From Bacteroidota bacterium (lineage in GTDB: Bacteria > Bacteroidota > Ignavibacteria > Ignavibacteriales > Melioribacteraceae), in contig JAKAKD010000073.1 of NCBI GenBank assembly GCA_021824635.1, positions 19,290-83,289 of the forward strand: a stretch of 64,000 bases of DNA. Reading direction: 5' to 3'. Below are positions 7,748-15,711 of this stretch, piece by piece. The notes under the pieces are model-generated. The model did no database searches and was not told where the DNA came from. It saw only the letters and a list, made by a program, of their open reading frames with translations. How positions within the stretch are numbered: position 1 is the first letter of the stretch; each line of letters begins with the position of its first letter. The translations under genes were made by a program, and so were the position numbers.

Positions 7748-9721
7748 TTATAAATTCTTCCTCACCCAATTTTCTAATCCACCGGTTACAATTAATTCTT
7801 GTGCTGCTTCGCCTACCGGATCAATCGAATAGGATTTTTCTTTTGTGATTAATAAGGAATTTTGGAAATCAATTTTAGCAATTATCTCCGTTTTCACTGA
7901 TAGTTTTTCATTCCCAAATTTTGATTTCAGATCATTCACCAGTTCGGGACATTCAATAACAAGAAAGCCGTTATTAAGCGCGTTGCGTTTGTATGTCTCA
8001 TTGAACGATCCGGCAAGAACCAAACGAATTCCGCGGTACTTCAATGCTGTAGCAGCCTGTTCACGTGAACTTCCGGTGCCAAAATTGAAACCGCCGACGA
8101 GTATGTCTCCATCGTTAATCATTTTCCCAAATTCCGGATCGTAATTTTCCATAACAACTTTTGCCTGGTCTTGAGGAGTCATATCATCATTGTATGTGTA
8201 TTTGCCCGGATATATTCCGTCAGTATTCAGATTATCCTGATAACAAAAGATTAATTCACCCTCGATCTGAGAAGAGAAACCATCAATTATTTTAACTGCA
8301 GATTTTATCAGTCCTTTTTTCACATTTGTTTTTATTTCACCTAAAATTTTCCCGGATGAACTATCAAAATCAAAATTGATAAAACCGGAAACGGCAGATG
8401 CAGCAACAACTCCGGGTGAAGCGAGATATGCCTGTGCATTTGGAGAACCCATTCTTCCTTTGAAGTTTCTATTTGTTGCCGAGATTCCAACTTCACCGTC
8501 TTCTAACAGTCCGGTTCCAAGTCCAATGCAAGGTCCGCAACTTGGCGGAAGAGGGATTGCGCCGGCATCTAAAAGAATTTTCCAATCGCCTCGTTTTTCA
8601 CTTTCCGCTTGGACTTCGCTTGATGCAGCGGCGATATAAAATTTTACATGTTCTGCAATTTTCTTGCCGCGAATGATTGATGCTGCTTCTGCAAGATCGT
8701 CAACACGTGAATTAACACAGGAAAGTAGATATGCTTTATTGATTTTCACTTTCTTCTTTTTAATCTCAGAGATTGAAGTCATTGTTTTAACAGTATTAGG
8801 TCCGGAGACATGCGGTTCGATTGACGAAAGATCTATTGTCAATTCTTTTGCGTAAAAAGCATTAAGGTCAGCTTTCAAGTTTGGTAAATCTTTTTCAAGT
8901 TCGGCAATTCTTGTTTCATTAATGCGCGGATGATTTCCTTTACCATCAACGTCGGAAGTAACTCCTTGAAGACCTCGAATTTTTACAAACTTGGCACGAG
9001 CCTTCAACCAATTAATTGTAATATCGTCAATTGGAAAGACTCCAGCCATCGCACCCCATTCAGTTGTCATGTTGGCAATTGTTAGCCGCTGATCAATTGC
9101 TAATTCTTTTACTCCGTCACCGGTAAATTCGATAGCATGGTTCAAAACTTCATCGTGGTTGAAAAATCCGCACAATGCTATTATAACATCTTTACCCGTC
9201 ACGCCGGATTTAAGTTTTCCTTTCAATTCAACTTTAGCAATAGGAGGAACTTGCCACCATGTTCTTGTTGTTGCCCAAATTGCCGCAGCATCCGTTCTAA
9301 CGATCGGAGTTCCCAAACATCCAATTCCGCCATACATATTTGAATGACTGTCCGATGCAACAGACATAGTGCCTGGCCAGGCGTAACCTTCTTCAATCAT
9401 AATTTGATGACCAATACCTCGTCCCGCCGGATAAAAATCAGCACCCATTGATTTTGAGAACTCTTCGATTTTTTTATACTTCGCTAAATTTTTTTCGTCT
9501 TTGTTTTGAATATCATGATCTAATGTATGAACAACCTGGCGGGGATTAGCAAGTTTAGCAGCACCAATGCTTTTGAATTTTGGAATTACAGCTCCCGTAT
9601 TATCATGAGTCATTACATAAGCAGGCCGAATCGAAATATAATCTCCGGCATGAACAAATTGGTTAGGCATTAGCCCGACGGCATGTTTTTGCGAGATTTT
9701 TTCAATTAGAGTCTGGTTCAT
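7748..9721 (-). CDS. Aconitate hydratase (aconitase family)
   Basis: 657 residues. The three cysteine ligands of the [4Fe-4S] cluster are visible: Cys335 in LLSCVNSRVDDL and Cys395/Cys398 in PPSCGPCIGLG. Other family motifs are THDNTGAVIPKF near residue 38, the SVASDSHSNMYGGIG block at ~120, and a C-terminal swivel domain with NFGTGSSREQAATALKYRG. The usual CTNSR is CVNSR here, a mild change. It interconverts citrate and isocitrate through cis-aconitate and fits between citrate lyase and isocitrate dehydrogenase in the operon. Related hydro-lyases (homoaconitase) share this fold, but the neighbours argue for citrate. Start chosen at the ATG following an AGAAAAAAAA-type leader. Confidence 0.88.
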   Translation of the reverse strand: MNQTLIEKISQKHAVGLMPNQFVHAGDYISIRPAYVMTHDNTGAVIPKFKSIGAAKLANPRQVVHTLDHDIQNKDEKNLAKYKKIEEFSKSMGADFYPAGRGIGHQIMIEEGYAWPGTMSVASDSHSNMYGGIGCLGTPIVRTDAAAIWATTRTWWQVPPIAKVELKGKLKSGVTGKDVIIALCGFFNHDEVLNHAIEFTGDGVKELAIDQRLTIANMTTEWGAMAGVFPIDDITINWLKARAKFVKIRGLQGVTSDVDGKGNHPRINETRIAELEKDLPNLKADLNAFYAKELTIDLSSIEPHVSGPNTVKTMTSISEIKKKKVKINKAYLLSCVNSRVDDLAEAASIIRGKKIAEHVKFYIAAASSEVQAESEKRGDWKILLDAGAIPLPPSCGPCIGLGTGLLEDGEVGISATNRNFKGRMGSPNAQAYLASPGVVAASAVSGFINFDFDSSSGKILGEIKTNVKKGLIKSAVKIIDGFSSQIEGELIFCYQDNLNTDGIYPGKYTYNDDMTPQDQAKVVMENYDPEFGKMINDGDILVGGFNFGTGSSREQAATALKYRGIRLVLAGSFNETYKRNALNNGFLVIECPELVNDLKSKFGNEKLSVKTEIIAKIDFQNSLLITKEKSYSIDPVGEAAQELIVTGGLENWVRKNL

Positions 9722-9728
9722 TTTTTTT

Positions 9729-10166
9729 CTCCGATAAACGTGAAACGTGAAAAGGGAAACGATAAGTTATTCAGAATATTTCTTGATCATATTAGTTAAC
9801 ATTGCGAAAACTCTATTTGATAATTCTTCTAATACTTTTATTTGTTCTTTATTGCAAAAATTTAATTGAAGCGATATTTCAATTTGTGAATCTATTTCCA
9901 CAAGTGATGATCTTGCTATTTGTAAAAATCTTCTAATATCTAATTTAGTGTTTCTTGATAAACCTTCAGAAATATTAGAGACAATTGAAACAGATGCTCT
10001 TCTCATTTGAGAAGTTATCCCAAAACGTTCGTCGGCAGGGAACAATTCAGTTATTCGATAAATCTCTTTGACTAAATCAACACTTGCTTTCCAAACATCA
10101 AGTTGCTTGTGATTCAGCTTTAACATATGTCTTCCGTTTCACCTTTATCGTTTCACGTTTTAAACG
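9729..10166. mobile_element. Inverted-repeat unit carrying the four-helix-bundle gene
   Basis: The four-helix-bundle gene is bounded on the left (9729-9766) and right (10130-10166) by related sequences in opposite orientation; both contain AACGTGAAAC when read outward-to-inward on opposite strands. Both ends also match the two halves of the shorter repeat at 10692-10765, which begins with the same TTTTTCTCCG and ends with the same TCTTCCGTTTCACCTTT, but carries only about a dozen bases where this copy carries a gene. The last few codons and stop of the HD-domain gene lie inside the right end. Mobility is inferred from this filled/empty comparison; no transposase or clear target duplication is seen. 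Confidence 0.5.
9767..10126 (-). CDS. Four helix bundle protein (S23 / 23S rRNA intervening-sequence family)
   Basis: 119 residues, typical length. The family signature is plain: LDVWKASVDLVKEIY at the start, FPADERFGITSQMRRASVSI in the middle, and SNISEGLSRNT with a later LQIARSSLVEIDSQIEI. These proteins form a pentamer of four-helix bundles; the family was first met in intervening sequences of 23S rRNA genes, but most members lie elsewhere and their role is unknown. Here it interrupts a metabolic operon and is flanked by inverted copies of a repeat, suggesting that it arrived as cargo rather than as part of citrate metabolism. Confidence 0.88.
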   Translation of the reverse strand: MLKLNHKQLDVWKASVDLVKEIYRITELFPADERFGITSQMRRASVSIVSNISEGLSRNTKLDIRRFLQIARSSLVEIDSQIEISLQLNFCNKEQIKVLEELSNRVFAMLTNMIKKYSE

Positions 10167-10686
10167 GTTCAAACGATACAAAATCCGCGTGATGAACAAT
10201 TATTGATTCGACAGTACGTTTACCAAGATCGCCTTCTTTCGAATGAGTAGCAATAATATGCTGAACTTCAAAAGGGAGATCAAATCGTGCCGCAATTGCT
10301 TGCCCGCTGAATGGGTGACGAACAAGATCGCCTGCTTTGCTTGTTTTTATTTTTCCGTCAACTTTTTCATATTCAATCAATTTACCAACATCAATAAGAA
10401 TAGCACCTGCGATTAAAAAATCCATATTTATTTTTATAGCATCACCAAAGTTTTTCTTCATAGTGTTTGCAATTTCTACTGCAAGTTGAACACATGTACG
10501 TTTGTGATTCATAAAAGAAACACTTCCTTCTTTCACCAATAATGAGAAGGGAATTACTTCCAAATCTTCCGGTGTAAGAACGGAATTTTCAATCGCATAA
10601 ACCCAAGCATTCAAAGTTCTTTCACGTAAGGAATTATCTTTGATCCAATCAAGTTCCGGCCAGAGTTTTTTTACTTTGTCTTTCAT
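10153..10686 (-). CDS. HD-domain protein with altered HD motif
   Basis: 177 residues of HD-superfamily type. The expected metal-binding His-Asp pair is replaced: the motif reads AILIDVGK, with Ile98-Asp99 where HD is usual (codon at 10393-10395). Other candidate ligands remain: His61 in MNHKRT, HPFSGQAIA, ATHSKEG and IVHHADF. HD proteins are usually metal-dependent phosphohydrolases; loss of the first His may weaken or change catalysis. It lies between isocitrate dehydrogenase and aconitase in the citrate operon, suggesting a linked regulatory or repair role, but no substrate can be named. Its C-terminal codons (PFKT, stop) fall in the repeat that bounds the inserted four-helix-bundle gene. 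Confidence 0.75.
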   Translation of the reverse strand: MKDKVKKLWPELDWIKDNSLRERTLNAWVYAIENSVLTPEDLEVIPFSLLVKEGSVSFMNHKRTCVQLAVEIANTMKKNFGDAIKINMDFLIAGAILIDVGKLIEYEKVDGKIKTSKAGDLVRHPFSGQAIAARFDLPFEVQHIIATHSKEGDLGKRTVESIIVHHADFVSFEPFKT

Positions 10687-10691
10687 TTTTT

Positions 10692-10765
10692 TCTCCGTGA
10701 AACGGAAAACGATAAACGGGAGACGTTATAAATTTGTCTTCCGTTTCACCTTTCACGTTTATCGC
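10692..10765. repeat. Short inverted repeat, apparent empty version of the 9729-10166 unit
   Basis: Between the HD gene and isocitrate dehydrogenase. The arms GTGAAACGGAA (10697-10707) and TTCCGTTTCAC (10739-10749) are perfectly complementary, and GATAAAC/GTTTATC pair further. The left half starts with TCTCCG and the right half with TCTTCCGTTTCACCTTT, like the two ends of the unit that carries the four-helix-bundle gene. As RNA it would form a hairpin without a U-tract, so a terminator is unlikely. Confidence 0.6.
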
Positions 10766-11944
10766 TTAAAGTTTAGAAATTATTGCATCAGTCATTTGCT
10801 GGGTTGTTGCTGCGCCCTTTTGGAAAACATCAGCACCGCCGCGCAGTTTCATCATATCGTAAGTACGCACTTTTCCTTCTTCAACAACTTTTGCAATCGC
10901 TTTCCGAATTTTTGTCGCAGTTTCTTTTTCTCCAATGTGATCAAGCATCATGCATGCGCTCATAAACATTGCAATAGGGTTTACAATTGAGGGATTTAAC
11001 TTTTCATACTTCGGGGCAGAACCATGAGTTGGTTCAAACACCGCTACTTTTTCTCCAATGTTTGCGCTGCATGCAAAACCAAGTCCGCCAATTAATCCGG
11101 CAAATCCATCGCTGATAATATCACCGAACATATTTTCGGCAACGATTACTCCGTAATCTTCCGGATTTTTTGTCAGCCACATCATTTGAGCGTCAATATT
11201 CGTATCCCACAATGCAATATTCGGATATTCTTTAGCTATCTCTTTTGCAATCTTGAACATCATTCCAGAAGTTTCTCTTAATACATTTGGTTTTTCACAA
11301 AGTGTAAGATTCGTATAGCCGAATTTCTTTGCGTATTCAAATGCAGAACGAATGATTCTTTCACTTGCTTTCTTTGTAACTATCCGGGTTGAGACAGCCA
11401 TCTCTTCACTTGGAGTATCTTTGAAGAATTTCATTTTGGAATGTGTCTCAAGCGCATCACGGACTTGTTTAGGCGGATTAGTCCATTCTACTCCGGCATA
11501 AAGTCCTTCTGTATTTTGTCTGAATATTACCGTATTCACCGTCGGTTCTTCAAATCCGCAGTCAGCACTTCTTCTAATAAAGTTTAACGGATTTCCTTTT
11601 AATGAAACACATGGGCGGATACAAATATCAAGATTAAATTTTTGACGTAAAGTTACAATTGGTGAAAAGTAAACAAATCCTTTTCCTTTCAAAGCCGGAT
11701 CAAGTTCTTTTTCCGCGGCATCTTTTGCTTTGCTTGTTATCGCGCCGAAGAGAGCAATCTTGTTCTCAGAGATTAAGTCAATTGTACGTTGAGGTAATGC
11801 GTTTCCTTCTTTACACCAAAATTCCCATCCAATATCACCGTGAAGATAATTTGCTTTGAATCCAGCCGCTTCTAATAATCTTATTGATTCCGGTAAAACA
11901 ACTTTTCCAATTCCATCTCCTGGAAGTGAAACAATAGTTCTCAT
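10766..11944 (-). CDS. Isocitrate/isopropylmalate-type dehydrogenase, probably isocitrate dehydrogenase
   Basis: 392 residues of the beta-decarboxylating dehydrogenase family. Visible marks are the start LPGDGIGKVV, the substrate-arginine region LDICIRPC, the metal/substrate block VAENMFGDIISDGFAGLIGGLG, and VFEPTHGSAPKY for cofactor binding. It oxidises a 2-hydroxy acid and decarboxylates it to a 2-oxo acid; with aconitase and citrate lyase downstream, isocitrate is the likely substrate. Homoisocitrate or 3-isopropylmalate cannot be excluded from motifs alone. It is the first gene of the citrate operon. The window also encodes an unrelated monomeric isocitrate dehydrogenase at 25014, so this one may use another cofactor or run in another direction. 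Confidence 0.82.
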   Translation of the reverse strand: MRTIVSLPGDGIGKVVLPESIRLLEAAGFKANYLHGDIGWEFWCKEGNALPQRTIDLISENKIALFGAITSKAKDAAEKELDPALKGKGFVYFSPIVTLRQKFNLDICIRPCVSLKGNPLNFIRRSADCGFEEPTVNTVIFRQNTEGLYAGVEWTNPPKQVRDALETHSKMKFFKDTPSEEMAVSTRIVTKKASERIIRSAFEYAKKFGYTNLTLCEKPNVLRETSGMMFKIAKEIAKEYPNIALWDTNIDAQMMWLTKNPEDYGVIVAENMFGDIISDGFAGLIGGLGFACSANIGEKVAVFEPTHGSAPKYEKLNPSIVNPIAMFMSACMMLDHIGEKETATKIRKAIAKVVEEGKVRTYDMMKLRGGADVFQKGAATTQQMTDAIISKL

Positions 11945-11971
11945 GATATTTCCTGATAGTTTGAAATTTTT

Positions 11972-11999
11972 CTAATACAACTTAGAGAGTAAAGTCCAA
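11972..11999 (-). promoter_or_regulatory. Possible promoter of the citrate operon
   Basis: On the minus strand TTGGAC and TATTAG are separated by 16 bases, about 27 bases upstream of the first operon gene, whose start is preceded by AGGAAATATC. This is a weak match to a housekeeping promoter and is offered as the best candidate in the gap. Confidence 0.3.
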
Positions 12000-12182
12000 T
12001 TTGGCAAGCATTCAATTTCAATGTGGACAGCATTAAATTTCTAATTCTCTCTTTGAGTGAGAAAGTAATATTGTCATAGGAGGTCGGGTAACTATTTTGA
12101 GTTAAATCTCTTGCGAAATTTACTATTGATCTTCTATTTGTAAATAAAATCTAGAAACAAACTATTCTTACTCGAAAATTTC

Positions 12183-12211
12183 TTGACAGACTAGTAATAG
12201 GGGCTTATATT
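12183..12211 (+). promoter_or_regulatory. Strong -35/-10 promoter of the toxin-antitoxin pair
   Basis: TTGACA (12183-12188) and TATATT (12206-12211) are spaced by exactly 17 bases and lie 33 bp before the antitoxin start. This is a near-consensus housekeeping promoter. The rest of the gap from 11945 holds nothing else that I recognise. Confidence 0.75.
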
Positions 12212-12244
12212 AGGGTCGTAAAATAGTGGCTAAGGAAAATATAA

Positions 12245-12478
12245 ATGGAACAGGTTAAAATAAGTTTAAGAAAGGAACACACAGATTTCATAAAGCATCA
12301 TTCCAAATTCGGTTTCAAGGATAGAAGTTCATTAGTACGGAAAGCAATTGATTATCTTAAAGAGAAACTAGATGAAGAAAGTCTAAAATCTTCGGCTGAA
12401 ATTATCAATCATTATTATAAAAAAGATTCAGAATCAAATATGTGGATTGAAGATTCTGTTAAGGATTGGCCCGAATGA
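12245..12478 (+). CDS. Ribbon-helix-helix antitoxin
   Basis: 77 residues. The N-terminal half has the ribbon-helix-helix pattern (MEQVKISLRKEH strand, then FKDRSSLVRKAIDYLKEKL helices), which binds DNA as a dimer. The C-terminal half is acidic and aromatic (MWIEDSVKDWPE), as expected for the part that neutralises a toxin. It directly precedes a MazF-type toxin with an ATGA overlap. It probably represses its own promoter at 12183-12211, although no clear palindrome was found there. Confidence 0.8.
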   Translation: MEQVKISLRKEHTDFIKHHSKFGFKDRSSLVRKAIDYLKEKLDEESLKSSAEIINHYYKKDSESNMWIEDSVKDWPE

Positions 12479-12843
12479 AATTGAGGAGGGGAATGATATT
12501 AGACATTAACCTTGATCCAACTCTTGGTTCTGAAACTGGGAAAGTAAGACCATGTATTGTTGTAACGAATAATATTTATAATGAGCTAATAGCCGTTATT
12601 CAGGTAGTTCCTCTTACTGCATGGAATGAAAAGAAAGCATTGGTAAGGACGAATGTTGAGATTGTGCCCACTCAAGAAAACGGTTTAGTAAAGAAATCCA
12701 TTGCGGATTGTCTTCAAACAAGACCTATAGATTATGAAAAAAGATTGGTTAAGGTAAGAGGTACTATAGGTGAAGATGAACTAAAAAAAATTGATGAAGC
12801 CCTGATGATTGTTTTTGGAATTAAACAAGTATTGAGAAACTAA
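12475..12843 (+). CDS. MazF/PemK-type endoribonuclease toxin
   Basis: About 122 residues with the PemK/MazF fold: the N-terminal RRGMILDINLDPTLGSETGK, then VRPCIVVTNN, VVPLT, and SIADCLQTRPID. The dipeptide RP after the GSE..K motif belongs to the usual active-site strand. These toxins cut mRNA at short sequence motifs. The ATG at 12475 overlaps the antitoxin stop (ATGA); a TTG nine bases upstream would overlap more and is less likely. The stop overlaps by 4 bp the stop of the convergent gene at 12840. A second, diverged MazF is at 35733. Confidence 0.88.
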   Translation: MKLRRGMILDINLDPTLGSETGKVRPCIVVTNNIYNELIAVIQVVPLTAWNEKKALVRTNVEIVPTQENGLVKKSIADCLQTRPIDYEKRLVKVRGTIGEDELKKIDEALMIVFGIKQVLRN

Positions 12844-14816
12844 AATTGCCAATCCATCTGGATACTTAGTTTGTTATCAACATTCCCTTGAATTTCGGTG
12901 TCTCCACTTCCCAAATATCTTTCGTTCGGTTTGAAAAGTTCTGAATATTTGATTGATAATGTTAATCCGAATGAAGTTTTGTATTGTGTAATAAAATACC
13001 AGCGGGTACCTTCGTCGTATAATGCCGGATTGGTCATTATACCAGTGAGATCATTTTCAAATTCGTAAACGCGGGAATTGTAAGAATCTGTTTTAAAGAA
13101 AATAATTCTTGCTGAAAAATTGAGTTTAGAACTTGGCGAATATCTAACATCTTGAAAAATCAGAAATCCTTTCTCAAATTTTGAATTAGATGAGGGCGTA
13201 ACGCCAACGAAATTTAATCTTGTGCGGAGCTGTAAATATTTTGAGAATTTATAAATTAATTCTCCTCTGATATTTTCAGTTTTCCCCATGACAAGACCGT
13301 ATTCATTGTAGACAATATTTGCTGCTTCACTGCTTTTATTGATGTACCGCAGACGGAATTCAGTATTTGCAATAGGAGAAACTGTGTAATAAATCATAAA
13401 TTCATTTCCTTTCGATGCAAACGGCATGTTATTACTTGTTAATGGAAATTTGAATTGGTCGTAATAAAAATAGATGGTTCCAAAATTTGTTTTCAATTTC
13501 AATCCGGAATAAAAACCAACTTCGTTTTGCGTCCCGTCTTTTTCTCCAAAGCCGTTTGTATGCAAACCCCAATAATCAATAGAATAATTACGGTAAGAGA
13601 ATAGGAGAGTTAAATTTTTATTTACGGAAAATTCCACATTGTTAATGGTTGCAAAGGATTTAGTATTGTAAGAAGTCTCGCCGCTGAAAGTAAGTTTGTT
13701 TGCAATAAAGTTATAACTTGTTGAAAAGTAGTTGAATCTATTTCCAGATGGATCGAGCAGTGAACCATTTTGAAAATCATTTCCCAAAGTTGAATTATAA
13801 TAGAGAATACCGAACGAACCGGCTTCGCCCAGTGTATAGCTCGCTGATATCCCGAATAATTTTTCATTTATAATTCTTTTGTGAGCGATTTCGTTTTCAT
13901 TACGGTGAAAGCCGTCCATTCGAATGGAGGTTATTTGATTTGTGAGCGAATCAATAGAGCCGTCCAATTGTCTTGAAGAAAAAAATGAACTTACATTAAA
14001 TCTATTAATATTTATCTGTGCGGCAACGCCTCGGAGAAACATGTTCTCATCAGTACTTAAATAGGGGATTATTAACTTTCCATTTCTGGGAAGAATTCCG
14101 ACAGTTTCAATTCCTTTTCTGATTGAGTATCTGCTCCAGAGCGCGAGACCTTGTCCAAATTCAAATAAAAAATCACCGGCTACAATATTCTTAATTATTC
14201 CTATATCCTCGGCATAAAAATGAAATGTTGTGAAGTCGTTAAATGATTTTTCTCCTGCATCTTTTTCGGTTAGAATACCAAACCGAATATTATGATCTTT
14301 GTTTATTATCAAACGATTATAAATTTTCCAACTTGTGCCATCATATATGCCGTCTTTGTATGCCTGTTCTTCTTGAATCTTTTTTATTCCTCTTGTACGA
14401 AAAGAAATATCAACATTCTCAAATTTTTTTGAGATGGAATCAAAGAAAGTTGATTTATCATTATCCTCAAAACGTATGTAAGGAATAATTTTTTCAATGA
14501 GATCGGGACTCACTCCATCAATTTCTTTTAGTTGTTTTGCGGAACTGATTTTACCTAATGAATTTCTATAGCGTATTATTGCTGTCGCGGTTTGTCTATC
14601 GAGATATGGAATTTTCATCAATTCGTTAATTGAGGTTTGGTTTAGAGGAATTTTATTTTGCCGCAAGTATTCTATAAGGTCGTAATACCCGGATTCTTCA
14701 TTATCAACTGTGGCATCTTCTAAAACTTCGTCTAAATCTGTTTCAAAAGTCGTGGAATCAACTTGTGAGTAAATCGTAATTGAAAATGAAAAAAATATTA
14801 GTAAAACAAATTTCAT
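12840..14816 (-). CDS. Secreted helix-hairpin-helix protein with outer-membrane barrel-like body
   Basis: 658 residues. A signal peptide (MKFVLLIFFSFSITIYSQ) is followed by an acidic linker and, at about residues 50-115, two helix-hairpin-helix motifs of ComEA type (LMKIPYLDRQTATAIIRY and LKEIDGVSPDLIEKIIPY). The remaining ~540 residues are short amphipathic strands rich in aromatic residues, ending in IQMDWQF, as in outer-membrane barrels. The HhH motifs usually bind DNA; joined to a barrel this suggests a surface or periplasm-facing DNA-binding protein, but binding to protein partners is equally possible. The barrel call is from residue pattern only. It is 2 bp downstream of a PorV/PorQ-like gene and shares its transcript. 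Confidence 0.65.
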   Translation of the reverse strand: MKFVLLIFFSFSITIYSQVDSTTFETDLDEVLEDATVDNEESGYYDLIEYLRQNKIPLNQTSINELMKIPYLDRQTATAIIRYRNSLGKISSAKQLKEIDGVSPDLIEKIIPYIRFEDNDKSTFFDSISKKFENVDISFRTRGIKKIQEEQAYKDGIYDGTSWKIYNRLIINKDHNIRFGILTEKDAGEKSFNDFTTFHFYAEDIGIIKNIVAGDFLFEFGQGLALWSRYSIRKGIETVGILPRNGKLIIPYLSTDENMFLRGVAAQININRFNVSSFFSSRQLDGSIDSLTNQITSIRMDGFHRNENEIAHKRIINEKLFGISASYTLGEAGSFGILYYNSTLGNDFQNGSLLDPSGNRFNYFSTSYNFIANKLTFSGETSYNTKSFATINNVEFSVNKNLTLLFSYRNYSIDYWGLHTNGFGEKDGTQNEVGFYSGLKLKTNFGTIYFYYDQFKFPLTSNNMPFASKGNEFMIYYTVSPIANTEFRLRYINKSSEAANIVYNEYGLVMGKTENIRGELIYKFSKYLQLRTRLNFVGVTPSSNSKFEKGFLIFQDVRYSPSSKLNFSARIIFFKTDSYNSRVYEFENDLTGIMTNPALYDEGTRWYFITQYKTSFGLTLSIKYSELFKPNERYLGSGDTEIQGNVDNKLSIQMDWQF

Positions 14817-14818
14817 TT

Positions 14819-15634
14819 TTAGTCTTTAGTAAAACGTAAAATCAAACCGAATTGATGAGTCAATCCAAGATCTGGGTGCGATGAAACTGCATAATCGGCT
14901 TGAATAAAATTATAAACAATTCCGAAACCGCCGGAGTAAGTATCAGGTTGGTTTGATACACCAATGCGAAGTATTAAAAAATCCATAACTGAATATTCTG
15001 TTCCTAACCGAAGCGAAGGATTGAACCCAATCTCTTTTTGAATTGCCGCATTGAAAGAAAATACATTTGTAAAATGAAGATCTGTTCCTAGCCATATTAC
15101 TGTTGGAATCTGATTTGACTCATTACCAATTGTAGAGCGAGTAATATTCTCAATTAAAAAGCCAAAACCGATCAGTTCATTTAATCTGGCAATGGAACCG
15201 ATATTGAAAATCAGAACTCCTTTGCTTCCGTAGTTTTTGATAGAGACATTATGGAAAGTCGAAGTTAATCCAACTGAAAAATTCTTTGATATTTTCCTTC
15301 CGAAACCTAGTGTAATATTAGTCTCTTTATATAAATCGAAACCGTATATACTAAAGCCGGCGCTGAACGAACCGAGTGAGGTTGGTTCACAATAAACTGC
15401 TGCCGCATTAGAAAGTTCAGTTACACCAAAAGGAGCAGGAGAGTAAAACAAACCAACTTCTCTAACTTTTATTAATGATAATCCTGCTGGATTGTTAAAG
15501 AGTGTAAAAACATCATTTGAAGAAGACATGTCAGAGCGGGCTATAGCAATTTGTCTCGCGCCAGAACTTATTTGCCCGAAACAATCACTGAATAAGAAGA
15601 GTAAAACAAACGAAGTTGCTAAAACTCTTTTCAT
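14819..15634 (-). CDS. PorV/PorQ-like outer-membrane protein
   Basis: 271 residues with a signal peptide ending about CFGQ. The mature start SSGARQIAIARSDMSSSNDVFTLFNNPAGL is the diagnostic beginning of the PorV/PorQ group (an FadL-like barrel in which the N-terminal plug carries the NPAGL motif). The remainder is a series of amphipathic strands ending in QFGLILRF. PorV shuttles and PorQ assists cargo of the type IX secretion system; which of these this one resembles cannot be settled by eye. It is cotranscribed with the HhH barrel protein. Confidence 0.7.
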   Translation of the reverse strand: MKRVLATSFVLLFLFSDCFGQISSGARQIAIARSDMSSSNDVFTLFNNPAGLSLIKVREVGLFYSPAPFGVTELSNAAAVYCEPTSLGSFSAGFSIYGFDLYKETNITLGFGRKISKNFSVGLTSTFHNVSIKNYGSKGVLIFNIGSIARLNELIGFGFLIENITRSTIGNESNQIPTVIWLGTDLHFTNVFSFNAAIQKEIGFNPSLRLGTEYSVMDFLILRIGVSNQPDTYSGGFGIVYNFIQADYAVSSHPDLGLTHQFGLILRFTKD

Positions 15635-15711
15635 ACAACTATAACTTAAATCATTGTTTAATTTTTTCCAAATCTATATCTTGAATTAAGAAAAAACCTG
15701 GAGTGAGGATA

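Noticed and set aside
12466..12474. TTG start nine bases before the MazF ATG
   Set aside because: The ATG at 12475 overlaps the antitoxin stop as ATGA, the usual coupling; the longer form adds only Leu/Met-Ala-Arg.
12183..12843. The first toxin-antitoxin pair as another integron cassette
   Set aside because: No G^TTRRRY start with a complementary 3' inverse core surrounds it.
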